The position numbers and the translations under genes were made by a program. This document shows, piece by piece, positions 36,885 to 46,142 of a stretch of 64,000 nt of DNA. The notes beneath the pieces were generated by a model. It did not search any database, was not told the origin of the DNA, and was given only the letters and a program-made list of their open reading frames with translations. Source of the DNA: DASQZK01 sp963771005 (lineage in GTDB: Bacteria; Bacteroidota; Bacteroidia; Bacteroidales; GCA-2748055); assembly GCA_963771005.1 (NCBI GenBank), contig CAVYRO010000010.1:1-64000 (forward strand), read 5' to 3'. Positions within the stretch are counted from its first letter, which is position 1, and every line of letters begins with the position of its first letter.

Positions 36885-38388
36885 AGATCACCGGAAACTT
36901 ACGCTTATATCCCATGGGATAATTCCGGCTTTTCCTGGATTCTGGTTTCTGATAATAATCCAGGTTCTTATGCGATTTGTTGCCGTCGGGCAGGACAAGA
37001 CCCAATATCTTCTTCATGAAATCCCTCAGACAATAAATCTCAATCCGGCGGTGCAGATGGAATGTAAAGGCTTTATCGCAATACCCGTACTTTCCGAAAT
37101 TCAATTTTTTTACCGGAACAATGGCTTTTCCTACCGTCAGGCTTTTTTGAGCGGACAGGAAGCTCCGGGTGACTCGCTCATTTTTAACCCCGACCGGCTG
37201 TCAAAGGTCCTGGGACGCAGAAACCAGGTCCGGTTGGGAACTGGAATGGCAATTTTCGGATTCGGATTCAGGAAGCACGACTGGTTTTTTTCAGTGAATG
37301 CCGCGAACCGTTCCTCTTTCAGGGCTGTCTTCACCCGTGACCTGCTCGATGCAAGGGATGGTAACTGGGACCTCAGTACCAATACACCCCGTCCCATTAA
37401 TCTCAACGGTACCGGCGTTCATTTCATTGATTATACCGAACTTGCTTTCGGTGCCTCCAAAAAAATGGATGATGGATTTTTTTTAGGCGGAAGGGTGAAA
37501 TTTCTCATGGGTACTGTCCACCTTCAAACAAAAAGATCCAGGCTCAATCTTATAACAACACCTTCTCCCATCGAGCTTCTTGGTAATTCCGATATTATCC
37601 TCAGAGGATCCGCACCGGTGACCCTTATGAGAAATAATTTTGGTCTTGTAACCGGTATAAGCTCGCCTGTAAATGGAATCGGGGATGCTATGCCCTACAT
37701 CTTTTCAGGGAATTTGGGGGCGGCGATTGATGCTGGTGTAATTTACAGGTATTCCCGCAAACTCACATTGTCGGCCAGTATTTTGGACCTGGGTATGATA
37801 CGGTGGCGAAAAAATATCAATGTACTGAGCCAGCAACAAACTTTTCTTTTCAGCGGGTTTGATCTTATAAATTATGCCTCATCGGGTACGGAAACCGATC
37901 TCCTCCAGGCCATCCAAGACAGCCTGACCAACAATTTCTTCGTCGATTCTTCCACCAAACCGTACTTTGCCTTCATACCAATCCGGGTTTTTGCCGGAGC
38001 CTCATACTCGATCAACCGTTATGTCGATGCAGGGATAACCGGTGAGGCTGAAATTCTTAGCGGGAGGGTATATCCCGGTCTTACGCTAACGGCCATCGCA
38101 AAACCCCGCGAAGGACTTACTTTCAGCCTCAGTTATTCGCTTATGGACCGTGCTTTCGATGATTTCGGTTTCGGAGTGTCAGCAGGGAAAGGGTTGGTCC
38201 GGTATTATTTTGTGACTGACAAGATACCCTTATCCTGGGTAAAAGATAAAAATAGCGGACTTTTATGGCCTTACAGTGCAAGGACAATGAACTTCCGCAC
38301 GGGGATAAATTTCTTAATTTGCACCCGTGACCGGAAACAGGAATACAAACGGTCCGGAAGGTTCAAATACTGCCCTGCTTACAGTTAA
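36859..38388 (+). CDS. DUF5723-type outer-membrane protein
   Basis: A 509-residue protein with a signal peptide (hydrophobic FWFLIIIQVLMRFVAVGQ) then a mature start YLLHEIPQTINLNPAVQ, typical of DUF5723. The remainder alternates short amphipathic strands ending in aromatic residues, as in a 14-16-stranded barrel of the FadL-like superfamily. No ATG fits the start; TTG 36859, overlapping the previous gene, is the best available. The C-terminus is basic rather than ending in Phe, which is unusual for a barrel and may mean the barrel ends earlier. Confidence 0.75.
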   Translation: MIQKREINRDHRKLTLISHGIIPAFPGFWFLIIIQVLMRFVAVGQDKTQYLLHEIPQTINLNPAVQMECKGFIAIPVLSEIQFFYRNNGFSYRQAFLSGQEAPGDSLIFNPDRLSKVLGRRNQVRLGTGMAIFGFGFRKHDWFFSVNAANRSSFRAVFTRDLLDARDGNWDLSTNTPRPINLNGTGVHFIDYTELAFGASKKMDDGFFLGGRVKFLMGTVHLQTKRSRLNLITTPSPIELLGNSDIILRGSAPVTLMRNNFGLVTGISSPVNGIGDAMPYIFSGNLGAAIDAGVIYRYSRKLTLSASILDLGMIRWRKNINVLSQQQTFLFSGFDLINYASSGTETDLLQAIQDSLTNNFFVDSSTKPYFAFIPIRVFAGASYSINRYVDAGITGEAEILSGRVYPGLTLTAIAKPREGLTFSLSYSLMDRAFDDFGFGVSAGKGLVRYYFVTDKIPLSWVKDKNSGLLWPYSARTMNFRTGINFLICTRDRKQEYKRSGRFKYCPAYS

Positions 38389-38392
38389 AGAC

Positions 38393-41300
38393 CTATTCCC
38401 CCGGGGCAACAACTTCCACCCATTTTCCCGGTACCACGGCTGAAATGTCATTGTTGTACATGGCAATGCATGAGGTGGCGGGGAGGTAAAACCTGCCTTT
38501 GTAGGTGGCCGTTATTTTCACCGCAAAATGCCTGGTCTGATGACTGCGTATATTGAAGTAACTATATATACGGTCGTCTCTTATATCTTGATAGTCAGGC
38601 TGCTCAAAATCCTTATTCTCGATCCCGAACATTCGGGTGTTCTGAATTTCCCATCCTGACGGGAATATCTCGGTCAGTGCCAGGTTTTCCAGGTTACCGA
38701 ATATGCCTGGGTTAACAATGGTGATAACGGCCAGGAAATCCCTTCCCTGTTCGAGGCGGCCGGGATCCAGTGCAGAACCATCCATATTCCTGTATTCGAC
38801 ATCCATCCTGATATTTTTTGCTTCTGCTTCTTCTTTTCCGGACACAGGTGTTCCGGTAAGGGCGAGACGTGTAAAAAGAACACCTTTCCCGCGGTTTGTC
38901 ACTGAAATGGTTTGATTGCCTTCTTTACTGAAATCCCTGTGTATTTCAGAAATATTGAAATTTGTAGCGGCATGGCTCCATTTTTCATCACCGAAACGGA
39001 AATCATAATTCAGTTTTTTACTCGTTTTTTCTTTTCCAAGGAATTCAGCTACGGCGACCAGGGCATAGGCAGTGGTTTGCGTACTGTACCAGTTTTCGCT
39101 GCTCAATTTTTCCGATACGAGTTTAATAAGGGGAACAGCCTCTTCCCGGAAGCCAAGCAGATTCATTGTCTCCAGGATCATCGCCCTGTCACGGAGAGCC
39201 GATCCGAAGGTTAGATCGGATGTATAATCACGGTCAGCTCCGGTTTCCGCTGATTGTACCATGCTAATCGCTGTTTCATGCTGTCCGGCAAGCACATAAG
39301 CAGCTGCAAGCCGCCATTTTGCGAGGTAATTCAATCCGGGTGTTTCCCTCAGCCTGTTCATGGCTCCCATTTCAGGTTCGCCTGCCAGCGACAGGGTATA
39401 AAGGCGGTATGCCTGAATAAGTTCAAGCTGTTGAGTAAATGCGTCGTTTCGGGATGCCTGAATACGCCATTTTCTTGCCGCCTTACGCTGATACTTCATC
39501 CAATCCTGCAGAAGGTTAACCGGTACATCATATCCATGGTCACGTGCCTCCAGGAGGAAATGACCGCCATAACAGGTACCCCATTCATTCTCTATACCCT
39601 GGGAGGGCCAATAAGCGAATCCGCCCGAGGATAACTGGAATGAACCGAGTTTCCCGATGGCGGCCTTAATATTCGTTGAGGCTACCTGCTTATTCTGGTC
39701 CGTCATATCAATGATCCCATCCAGGTAAAGTTGCGGGAATGCGGCTGAGGTAACCTGTTCTATGCATCCGTGGGGATAGGAGAGCAGATATCTCATATGT
39801 CTTCCGAAATCCATGGGAGGGATGGACGATACTTCGAGAATTCCCTTATTGGTACCGGTAATCCCGGGTAAAGTGAAAGGTTTGTTCCAGCTCTCGCCGG
39901 GATCGATCATACCGTAAATCAAATCCGTGATCTCCGGATTTGGAGATCTTACCTCCAGTTCGGTTTCATAATAAGCGGATTCCTTTCGCGAGCGCACACT
40001 TACCCTTATTCTCCCAATGCCCGTTTTTTCCTTCACTCTTACCGGGAATTCGATATTCTGATCCCCGGTTTTGTCGAAATGGATCCTGCCTGCGGTTTCG
40101 GAAAGATCAAAGAGATCCGTAGCCTCGATTGTAATGTCTACGTCCTTCACATGATCTTCAAGAGCAAATACGGTGACCGGAAGGCTTACTGTTTCTCCCG
40201 GGCCAAGAACTCTTGGAAGTGTGGAGATGACCATGAGTGGTTTTCGCACAGGCGTTGTCTTCTCCGCACTTCCATAAGCCCCTTTGTCGGCTGCTACGAC
40301 CATTGTGCGCACCGATCCCGTGTAGTTCCGGATATAAACTTTATGCCTGTTTGTTTCCCCGGGCTTTAGCTGAAAGGGTCCCAGGAATTTTACCACCGGC
40401 GGAAAACGGTTCGCTTTTTTCCTTGAATTATTCAGCTGGTTATCCCCATCTCCGCCAATGCTGAAGATACCGTCGATCCTTCCCCCGTAAGCCCCGAGTA
40501 CAAAGTCATAAAGATCAAAGGTCTTCACACCCAGCGCTTCCCTTGCAAAGAAAGCATGCCAGGGATCGGGTGTGGCGAAACGGGTGAGGTCCAGCAGGCC
40601 TTCATCAACTATGGCTACAGTATAGGTCATACCACGGCCGTTCTTTTCCTTCACTTCAATAACCGACTCTGATTCCGGTCTTATCACTTCCGGCATGGAT
40701 ATCACCGGTTGCAGGTGGGAGACTGGATCTTCCACTGTGATAGGAATGATCCCGTACATTCGCACCGGAAGGTCATTTTTTGTCTGGGCATGAGGCTGGA
40801 GAAGTGAGACATTGATATATACATTGGGAGCCATGGCAGGAGTTACAGTGAAACTGAAGGTGGTTTCCCCGTTCCCGGCTTTCAGCCAGTAATGGCTGAG
40901 CACTTTCGTGCCGTTCTCTATGCTGAGGAATATATGGCCCGTTGATCCCGTGGGTATCGTTATGACTGCGGTTTCTCCGGCCTTATATGATTTTTTATCT
41001 GAGCTGAAAGGTAATATACTGGCTGCCTGCGGATCTTTTCTCGAGTCCCTGCTCACATAACCTGGCCAGTCGAAATACACGATCCGGCTGACCGAATGGC
41101 CTCCCTGCGGATCGTTAACCAGTACCAGAAATCTTCCCCAGTCAGGATACGAGATCTTAACGGTAAAATTCCCCTTTCCGTCGGCACCTGTTTTTATGGT
41201 TTTATGATAAATGGGTTCATGGTTTGAGTTTCCGGTATACGAAGCGAGGTTTTCGTCGGAACCATGCCACCACCACCTCCAGTCCAGCTTGTAGATGCGT

Positions 41301-43978
41301 ACATCGAGGTTATTCCTCGAAACGGGCTTTCCCTTCTCATTGAGGGAAATTACACTGAAGGTCTGGATCGTGTCGGTCAGCAGCATATCATACCGGTCTC
41401 CGGCGGGAGGTTTGACCCCGATATAAACGGGGTAGGGTGAATAGGGGATGGAAAAACCATCGATACTGAAATCTCCCCCGGCCTCGAACACGCGGGTGGT
41501 AAATATCGCATTCAGCATACCCGGGGGTCTGTTTTCGAGATCGAAGGAAGGATCGAATTCGGCTATGCCCTCTTCATTTGTTTTTCCTTCGAAAATGGTT
41601 TTTTCTTCGGGTTGGAATGATTTTGAGATATCATTGAAGGAATAACCCGGATAACCTTCAAATGCAATGTTTCTGGTGGTGTAATTCACTTCAATCCTTG
41701 CCTTCATATTCCCTGCAATGGCACCATGAAGCCATTTCACGTCCAGCCGGGCATCCATATTACCTTCCGATGGAATCATATCCGTACCGAAGTCCAGGGT
41801 TATCTTCAGGCGGTTTGGTTTTACCGTTTCCACGCGCAGGGATTTGTAAAATTTTAATCCGCCTATGCTTACACAGGCTTCCCACAGCCCCGTGGGATCG
41901 TCAGGGGAGGTAGTCACGGGAAAATAGTAGAACCCATTCATCCCTTGCGTCCGGGTTATTTTTTTACGTATTTTCCCGGTGGGATCGGAGAGTTCAAAAA
42001 TTACGGGATGGTCGTCCGGAACGGGATTAATCTTATCATTCAGGAGGAAGGATACATGGATGGTATCTCCTGGACGCCATACGCCGCGTTCTCCGTAAAT
42101 AAATCCTTTGACGCCTTTTTCCGTGCGGGAACCCTGGATGTCAAACTGACTGAAGGAGAGAGCTGAATTCTGGTCCAGCCTGAGGTAACCTCTCTGATCA
42201 TCCTTCCGGGCAATGAGAAGAAAAGGTTGCTGGCCGGGGCTGAAAGAGGCTATTCCCTCGTTATCGGTAATGGATTCCCCCAGGAGCTGGTTCTGGTAAT
42301 TGAAGATGCCTAGTTTGACTCCGTTAACCGGTTCAGCTGTCCGGATGTCGGTCACGATAAACAGGAGGGATTTGTCTTCGCCCTGCTTTGCAATGATCCC
42401 GAGGTTTGAAGCCAGGATATTCCGGGATACCTTTCTTTCGTAGTACTTAAAATAGGAATCCGTGCACGGGTCGTTCCTCTCTTTCCAGTCGTAATCCTCG
42501 TATTCGTAATTATAATCCTCGTATCCAGTCGTAGCATCCCAATAGGCCAGGTCCTTTCCATCAATCGTCTCGAATGGGTCGTCGGTCCGGGTAAGATCAC
42601 CGGATTCATCGTCACTTCGGGGGCATGGGTAGAGGGAATGTCTCTTCCGGATGCTGAGCTCAACCCGGTATATTGCCCCGGGATCGGTCCTGATAAGTCT
42701 TGACAGGTCGAGGGAAAAGGCATTCCACTGGCCGAAATTGATGGGCCTTTCGGGAATAAGATCCACCGTTTTCTTAAGAATAAGCCTCCCGGCGCGTTTC
42801 ATCTCATAATCGCCGTCAAGGCTGTTTACCTGTAGAAATTGGGCAATATTATCTTCGAAGATCTTGATGATCTTCACGTCTACAGCCTTGAGGTTCACAG
42901 CTTCAAATGGAAAAAGGAGACCATTGGACTCCGGCAGGATCACACCCTGCCCGATCAGCCTGACGGCAGGTTTCAGTTCCTCAAAATTAAGCGTCAGCGT
43001 TTGGGCGGAAGAAGACGTATAGCCCTGGATATTTTTAATGCCGGGTGAAAGGATGAGGTCGAGGGTGCCGTATTGCCGGACCACCGGGAATATTTGTATC
43101 TCATTGTCTGTCACGCTGAATTTCAGAGAGGCGTTGTTGGACAGGGTTATGAGGCCGTCGAGGACCTGAGAGGAAAGAAGGGGATCGGAGAAACGGAGTA
43201 GAATGTGCTGCTCGGGTTGCTGCACGATCTCCTGGTCCATCAGGATAAAACTTCCGAGAGAGGGAATTTCATAATCCCGGGATCCTTTCACATCGATCCC
43301 GGCAGGATTTCCGTCCCAGCTTATTGTGACTGAGTTTTTATCGGCTGTCCGGGAAACACTGTCAACTGTAAAGGTATGGGATTTCCCGTCCCCTTCATGG
43401 TCCCAGCTGACGGGGAGGTTCCTGCCGTCCTGGACCGCCACGATGAGTTGTTCTGTTTCGGGTATGCCGATCTTATCGGTCGACCTTATCCTGCCTTCGA
43501 TCCTGTTTTTGGAAAGATCGTTCTTGCTGTAGGGTTTCATTCCCAGGAAATCAACATCCAGATTCAAGGGGATGACATTGAAGGAAAATTCAAACCTGGA
43601 ATCCTTTTTCTTATCCGGGTAGAGGTTATCGAGAAGGAACAACGCCTGATAACTTGTACCTGCGGGAAGAGGATCAGCCGGCCGGAATTCAAGCGTACGG
43701 TTATCGAGCCAGTATGCTTTACCCTCGATGGAGGGTTCAAACCGGAAGACGCTCATACGAACCGGCTCAGTGGTTGAGATTTCACCGGGATAATCGGATG
43801 ACAGTCTTACCTTTATGGTTGATTCCGCGGTGATAATGCCCGAGGTGAAGGCGGAGATGCTTGCATTATAGGCCGGGATAACAGCCGCTGTTTTTGGATG
43901 ATTATTTTTTCCGCATTGATTGAATAAAAAAAAAGCCGCTAAAAGGGCAACGGAGAGTTTCGAAGAATTCAGGGTCAT
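38393..43978 (-). CDS. alpha-2-macroglobulin family lipoprotein with thioester
   Basis: A 1861-residue protein with a signal peptide and probable lipid-anchor Cys 22 (FLFNQCGKN). It has repeated MG-type beta domains, a bait/MG region with FIYGERGVWRPGDTIHVSF, and the thioester motif GCIEQ (Cys 1405) inside LLSYPHGCIEQVTS. An alpha-alpha toroid with GGFAYWPSQG follows. Bacterial A2Ms are periplasmic, entrap attacking proteases and work with PbpC. The thioester is retained, so it should crosslink covalently (YfhM-like, not the thioester-free YfaS type). It ends 4 bases from the convergent DUF5723 gene. Confidence 0.94.
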   Translation of the reverse strand: MTLNSSKLSVALLAAFFLFNQCGKNNHPKTAAVIPAYNASISAFTSGIITAESTIKVRLSSDYPGEISTTEPVRMSVFRFEPSIEGKAYWLDNRTLEFRPADPLPAGTSYQALFLLDNLYPDKKKDSRFEFSFNVIPLNLDVDFLGMKPYSKNDLSKNRIEGRIRSTDKIGIPETEQLIVAVQDGRNLPVSWDHEGDGKSHTFTVDSVSRTADKNSVTISWDGNPAGIDVKGSRDYEIPSLGSFILMDQEIVQQPEQHILLRFSDPLLSSQVLDGLITLSNNASLKFSVTDNEIQIFPVVRQYGTLDLILSPGIKNIQGYTSSSAQTLTLNFEELKPAVRLIGQGVILPESNGLLFPFEAVNLKAVDVKIIKIFEDNIAQFLQVNSLDGDYEMKRAGRLILKKTVDLIPERPINFGQWNAFSLDLSRLIRTDPGAIYRVELSIRKRHSLYPCPRSDDESGDLTRTDDPFETIDGKDLAYWDATTGYEDYNYEYEDYDWKERNDPCTDSYFKYYERKVSRNILASNLGIIAKQGEDKSLLFIVTDIRTAEPVNGVKLGIFNYQNQLLGESITDNEGIASFSPGQQPFLLIARKDDQRGYLRLDQNSALSFSQFDIQGSRTEKGVKGFIYGERGVWRPGDTIHVSFLLNDKINPVPDDHPVIFELSDPTGKIRKKITRTQGMNGFYYFPVTTSPDDPTGLWEACVSIGGLKFYKSLRVETVKPNRLKITLDFGTDMIPSEGNMDARLDVKWLHGAIAGNMKARIEVNYTTRNIAFEGYPGYSFNDISKSFQPEEKTIFEGKTNEEGIAEFDPSFDLENRPPGMLNAIFTTRVFEAGGDFSIDGFSIPYSPYPVYIGVKPPAGDRYDMLLTDTIQTFSVISLNEKGKPVSRNNLDVRIYKLDWRWWWHGSDENLASYTGNSNHEPIYHKTIKTGADGKGNFTVKISYPDWGRFLVLVNDPQGGHSVSRIVYFDWPGYVSRDSRKDPQAASILPFSSDKKSYKAGETAVITIPTGSTGHIFLSIENGTKVLSHYWLKAGNGETTFSFTVTPAMAPNVYINVSLLQPHAQTKNDLPVRMYGIIPITVEDPVSHLQPVISMPEVIRPESESVIEVKEKNGRGMTYTVAIVDEGLLDLTRFATPDPWHAFFAREALGVKTFDLYDFVLGAYGGRIDGIFSIGGDGDNQLNNSRKKANRFPPVVKFLGPFQLKPGETNRHKVYIRNYTGSVRTMVVAADKGAYGSAEKTTPVRKPLMVISTLPRVLGPGETVSLPVTVFALEDHVKDVDITIEATDLFDLSETAGRIHFDKTGDQNIEFPVRVKEKTGIGRIRVSVRSRKESAYYETELEVRSPNPEITDLIYGMIDPGESWNKPFTLPGITGTNKGILEVSSIPPMDFGRHMRYLLSYPHGCIEQVTSAAFPQLYLDGIIDMTDQNKQVASTNIKAAIGKLGSFQLSSGGFAYWPSQGIENEWGTCYGGHFLLEARDHGYDVPVNLLQDWMKYQRKAARKWRIQASRNDAFTQQLELIQAYRLYTLSLAGEPEMGAMNRLRETPGLNYLAKWRLAAAYVLAGQHETAISMVQSAETGADRDYTSDLTFGSALRDRAMILETMNLLGFREEAVPLIKLVSEKLSSENWYSTQTTAYALVAVAEFLGKEKTSKKLNYDFRFGDEKWSHAATNFNISEIHRDFSKEGNQTISVTNRGKGVLFTRLALTGTPVSGKEEAEAKNIRMDVEYRNMDGSALDPGRLEQGRDFLAVITIVNPGIFGNLENLALTEIFPSGWEIQNTRMFGIENKDFEQPDYQDIRDDRIYSYFNIRSHQTRHFAVKITATYKGRFYLPATSCIAMYNNDISAVVPGKWVEVVAPGE

Positions 43979-44038
43979 TTTCAGGGGATTGGGTGAGCAT
44001 TATTTCAAATTTAACCAAATCCTCCAATAAAACATGCA

Positions 44039-44425
44039 TCAGTTATTCACATCATGAAGTATTTTGAGCAATATTTTTTTGATCCCTTCTTCAATGGAGA
44101 TAAAAGGTTCAATCCCGGTGGGGATGTAAATGATCATCAGGTCGATATGGATCATTTTGTCTGAAAGGGTTTTTTTGAGTTCAATAGAGTTGAGGCGATA
44201 AGCTTCTCTCATCCTGCGTTTCAGCAAGTTACGATCGACTGCGCGTTTAAAATTCTTTTTTGGGACAGCAAACCCGGCATTCAGGGGAATGCCTTTTTCC
44301 TCCACAATTTTCTTCCAGAACACTTTTACCGGGAACGCTGAAAAGGAACGGCCGGAATCGAAAAGCGAGGCAATCGTTTTCCTGCTCTTGAGATGTTCGG
44401 ATTTATGAAATGTGTGCACAGGCAT
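44039..44425 (-). CDS. rnpA: ribonuclease P protein component
   Basis: RnpA is the protein cofactor of RNase P, which matures tRNA 5' ends. The 128-residue protein has the N-terminal KSEHLKSRKTIASLFDSG, FAVPKKNFKRAVDRNLLKRRMREAYR (the RNR signature) and a usual C-terminus. rpmH and yidC, its common partners, are absent, as is usual in this phylum. The ATG follows a terminator-like hairpin by six T residues, so expression control is likely unusual (see the terminator entry). No alternative downstream ATG fits the family N-terminus. Confidence 0.95.
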   Translation of the reverse strand: MPVHTFHKSEHLKSRKTIASLFDSGRSFSAFPVKVFWKKIVEEKGIPLNAGFAVPKKNFKRAVDRNLLKRRMREAYRLNSIELKKTLSDKMIHIDLMIIYIPTGIEPFISIEEGIKKILLKILHDVNN

Positions 44426-44430
44426 AAAAA

Positions 44431-44471
44431 ACCCCCGGATGGTTTTTCACAAATGTAACGCATCCGGGGGT
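44431..44471 (-). terminator. intrinsic terminator of hemD abutting the rnpA start codon
   Basis: ACCCCCGGATG and CATCCGGGGGT form an 11-bp perfect stem (plus-strand 44431-44441 and 44461-44471) with a 19-base loop. On the minus strand a T run (44431-44426) follows immediately, then the rnpA ATG at 44425. It lies 23 bases after the hemD stop. Read through from hemD, the hairpin would also bury the region just before the rnpA start. Confidence 0.75.
44450..44457 (-). promoter_or_regulatory. possible rnpA -7 element inside the terminator loop
   Basis: On the minus strand the loop contains TACATTTG, an exact TAnnTTTG match, 25 bases before the rnpA ATG. A transcript started here would carry only one arm of the hairpin and have a leader of about 15-20 bases. 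No TTG lies at the proper -33 distance. Confidence 0.35.
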
Positions 44472-44494
44472 AAACCATGTAATAATTCCTCGAA

Positions 44495-45256
44495 TTACTT
44501 TTTACCGTTTTTGTTGTACTCTTTAATAAAACGTTCAAGAGCCATAGTCATTGAGGGCGCTTCGGGAAGCGGGGCCTGGATATCAAGTCTGAGACCTGCA
44601 TCTGTTACGGCTTTGGCTGTTTTTGTTCCGAATGATGCAATTTTGGTGTCATTTTGCTTGAAATCAGGGAAGTTCGTCAACAATGATTTTATCCCGGAAG
44701 GGCTGTAAAAAACAAGGATGTCGTAATTGACATCTGCAAGGTCAGAGAGATCGCTGCTAACTGTTCTGTAAAGAATGGCGCGCGTGTACTTTACCTTGTT
44801 CTTGTTGAGATAATTCGGTATCTCTTCTTTGTGTGCATCCGAGACGGGTAAAAGAAATTTTTCATCTTTGTGCTTAAGAATCTGCTCTAATAAATCCGGA
44901 AAAGCTCCGGTGCAGCTGTAGAAGATTTTTCGTTTGCGATACACGATGTATTTCTGCAGGTAAAATGCTGTGGCTTCCGAAATGCAAAAATACTTCATGG
45001 AATCAGGCACGTTAAGACGCATTTCCTCGGAAACCCGGAAAAAATTGTCAATTGCGTGCTTGCTGGTGAAAATCACCGCAGAGTGGATGAGAAGATCAAT
45101 TCTTGATTTTCTGAACTCCTTAACTGAAATGCCTTCAACCTGAATAAATGGGCGGAAATCAATTCTGAGGTTGTTTTTTTCGGCAAGTTCAAAATAAGGA
45201 GATTTATCAGACTCAGGCTTTGGTTGAGAAACCAAAATTTTCTTGATTTTAGTCAT
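44495..45256 (-). CDS. hemD: uroporphyrinogen-III synthase
   Basis: HemD cyclises hydroxymethylbilane to uroporphyrinogen III in tetrapyrrole synthesis. The 253-residue protein shows the weakly conserved HemD fold: KILVSQPKPES, VIFTSKHAIDNFF, FCISEATAFYL, then YDILVFYSPSGIKSLLTNFP and ASFGTKTAKAVTDAGL. The signature is low-similarity but the S-P-S-G and GTxTA-like elements and the neighbour DUF4271 (10 bases upstream) support it. A strong terminator follows its stop. Confidence 0.9.
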   Translation of the reverse strand: MTKIKKILVSQPKPESDKSPYFELAEKNNLRIDFRPFIQVEGISVKEFRKSRIDLLIHSAVIFTSKHAIDNFFRVSEEMRLNVPDSMKYFCISEATAFYLQKYIVYRKRKIFYSCTGAFPDLLEQILKHKDEKFLLPVSDAHKEEIPNYLNKNKVKYTRAILYRTVSSDLSDLADVNYDILVFYSPSGIKSLLTNFPDFKQNDTKIASFGTKTAKAVTDAGLRLDIQAPLPEAPSMTMALERFIKEYNKNGKK

Positions 45257-45266
45257 AGACTCCTTC

Positions 45267-46088
45267 TTAAATGGTTTGTTTAACCGACGCCAAAGAAAGT
45301 ATTAGCTTAACTATTACCAAAATGGGTAATATTTCAAGCGTACAAAGGTACAAAATCAAATAAAATAATAAAACTACATTCTTAAATATAAAGATAAGTA
45401 GTCTTATTAAACGAAGAATAAGAACAGCAGTTACAGCAAAGATGCTCAAATAGATAAAAATTTCTTTAGGAAGCCCTTTGCTGTAGGAAATTGCCAGGAT
45501 GAAGGGAATGATAACGATGCCGGTGATCTTGTTGAACAGGAAACTCTGGAAGATATATTTATTGAATAATTCATAACGATTAAAAATTAGCCCGGTGAGC
45601 TTAAGGAGGATAACCCTGAAGATCATATACCCGGCCAGGAATCCCGCCGAGACAGTAAAAAGAGCCAGGCCTTTCAGTCCCAGTGGATACAAGGCATAAT
45701 GATCCATGAGGAGATAGAGATATAAACCCCCGGTAATGGCAAATACGAAGTTGAAGATCAGGAGGATCCTTTTCTGAATGACCCCCGGGTCTTCATATAC
45801 CTGTACAGACCGGAGATAGTTGATGGCTGATTCGAAAAGGTGGCCGAGATATTTACTGTAGGCAACTCTTATCCAGGCAAGGACGATAAGGATTGCAATG
45901 AGGATGTAAAGGATCCAGTCAGGGGTAAGTTCACGCCGGATATCATTGCTGAAAGGGAAACGGCTGCTCATTGTGTCGGTGGCTGTCGTACCTGAGCGGA
46001 AAATACCATTTTGACCGGTAACCGGTATAGAATCGATTACCGGTAAGCTGTCAGATTCAGTATGAAGAAGCCCTTCTCCTGTCTTCAT
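45267..46088 (-). CDS. DUF4271 multi-pass membrane protein
   Basis: The 273-residue protein has a hydrophilic N-terminus (about 1-55) and about seven membrane helices starting with DWILYILIAILIVLAWIRV. It belongs to the Bacteroidota family DUF4271, which is very often adjacent to hemD, as here. The function is unknown; the association with heme biosynthesis rests only on gene order. Two -7 matches on the minus strand (plus 46109-46116 and 46118-46125) lie 20-37 bases before the start, in a gap of about 54 bases. Confidence 0.85.
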   Translation of the reverse strand: MKTGEGLLHTESDSLPVIDSIPVTGQNGIFRSGTTATDTMSSRFPFSNDIRRELTPDWILYILIAILIVLAWIRVAYSKYLGHLFESAINYLRSVQVYEDPGVIQKRILLIFNFVFAITGGLYLYLLMDHYALYPLGLKGLALFTVSAGFLAGYMIFRVILLKLTGLIFNRYELFNKYIFQSFLFNKITGIVIIPFILAISYSKGLPKEIFIYLSIFAVTAVLILRLIRLLIFIFKNVVLLFYLILYLCTLEILPILVIVKLILSLASVKQTI

Positions 46089-46142
46089 ATGATTTGAAAA
46101 TGTGACAGCAAAATTAGCAAAAATAAGGTGCGATCTGACGGA

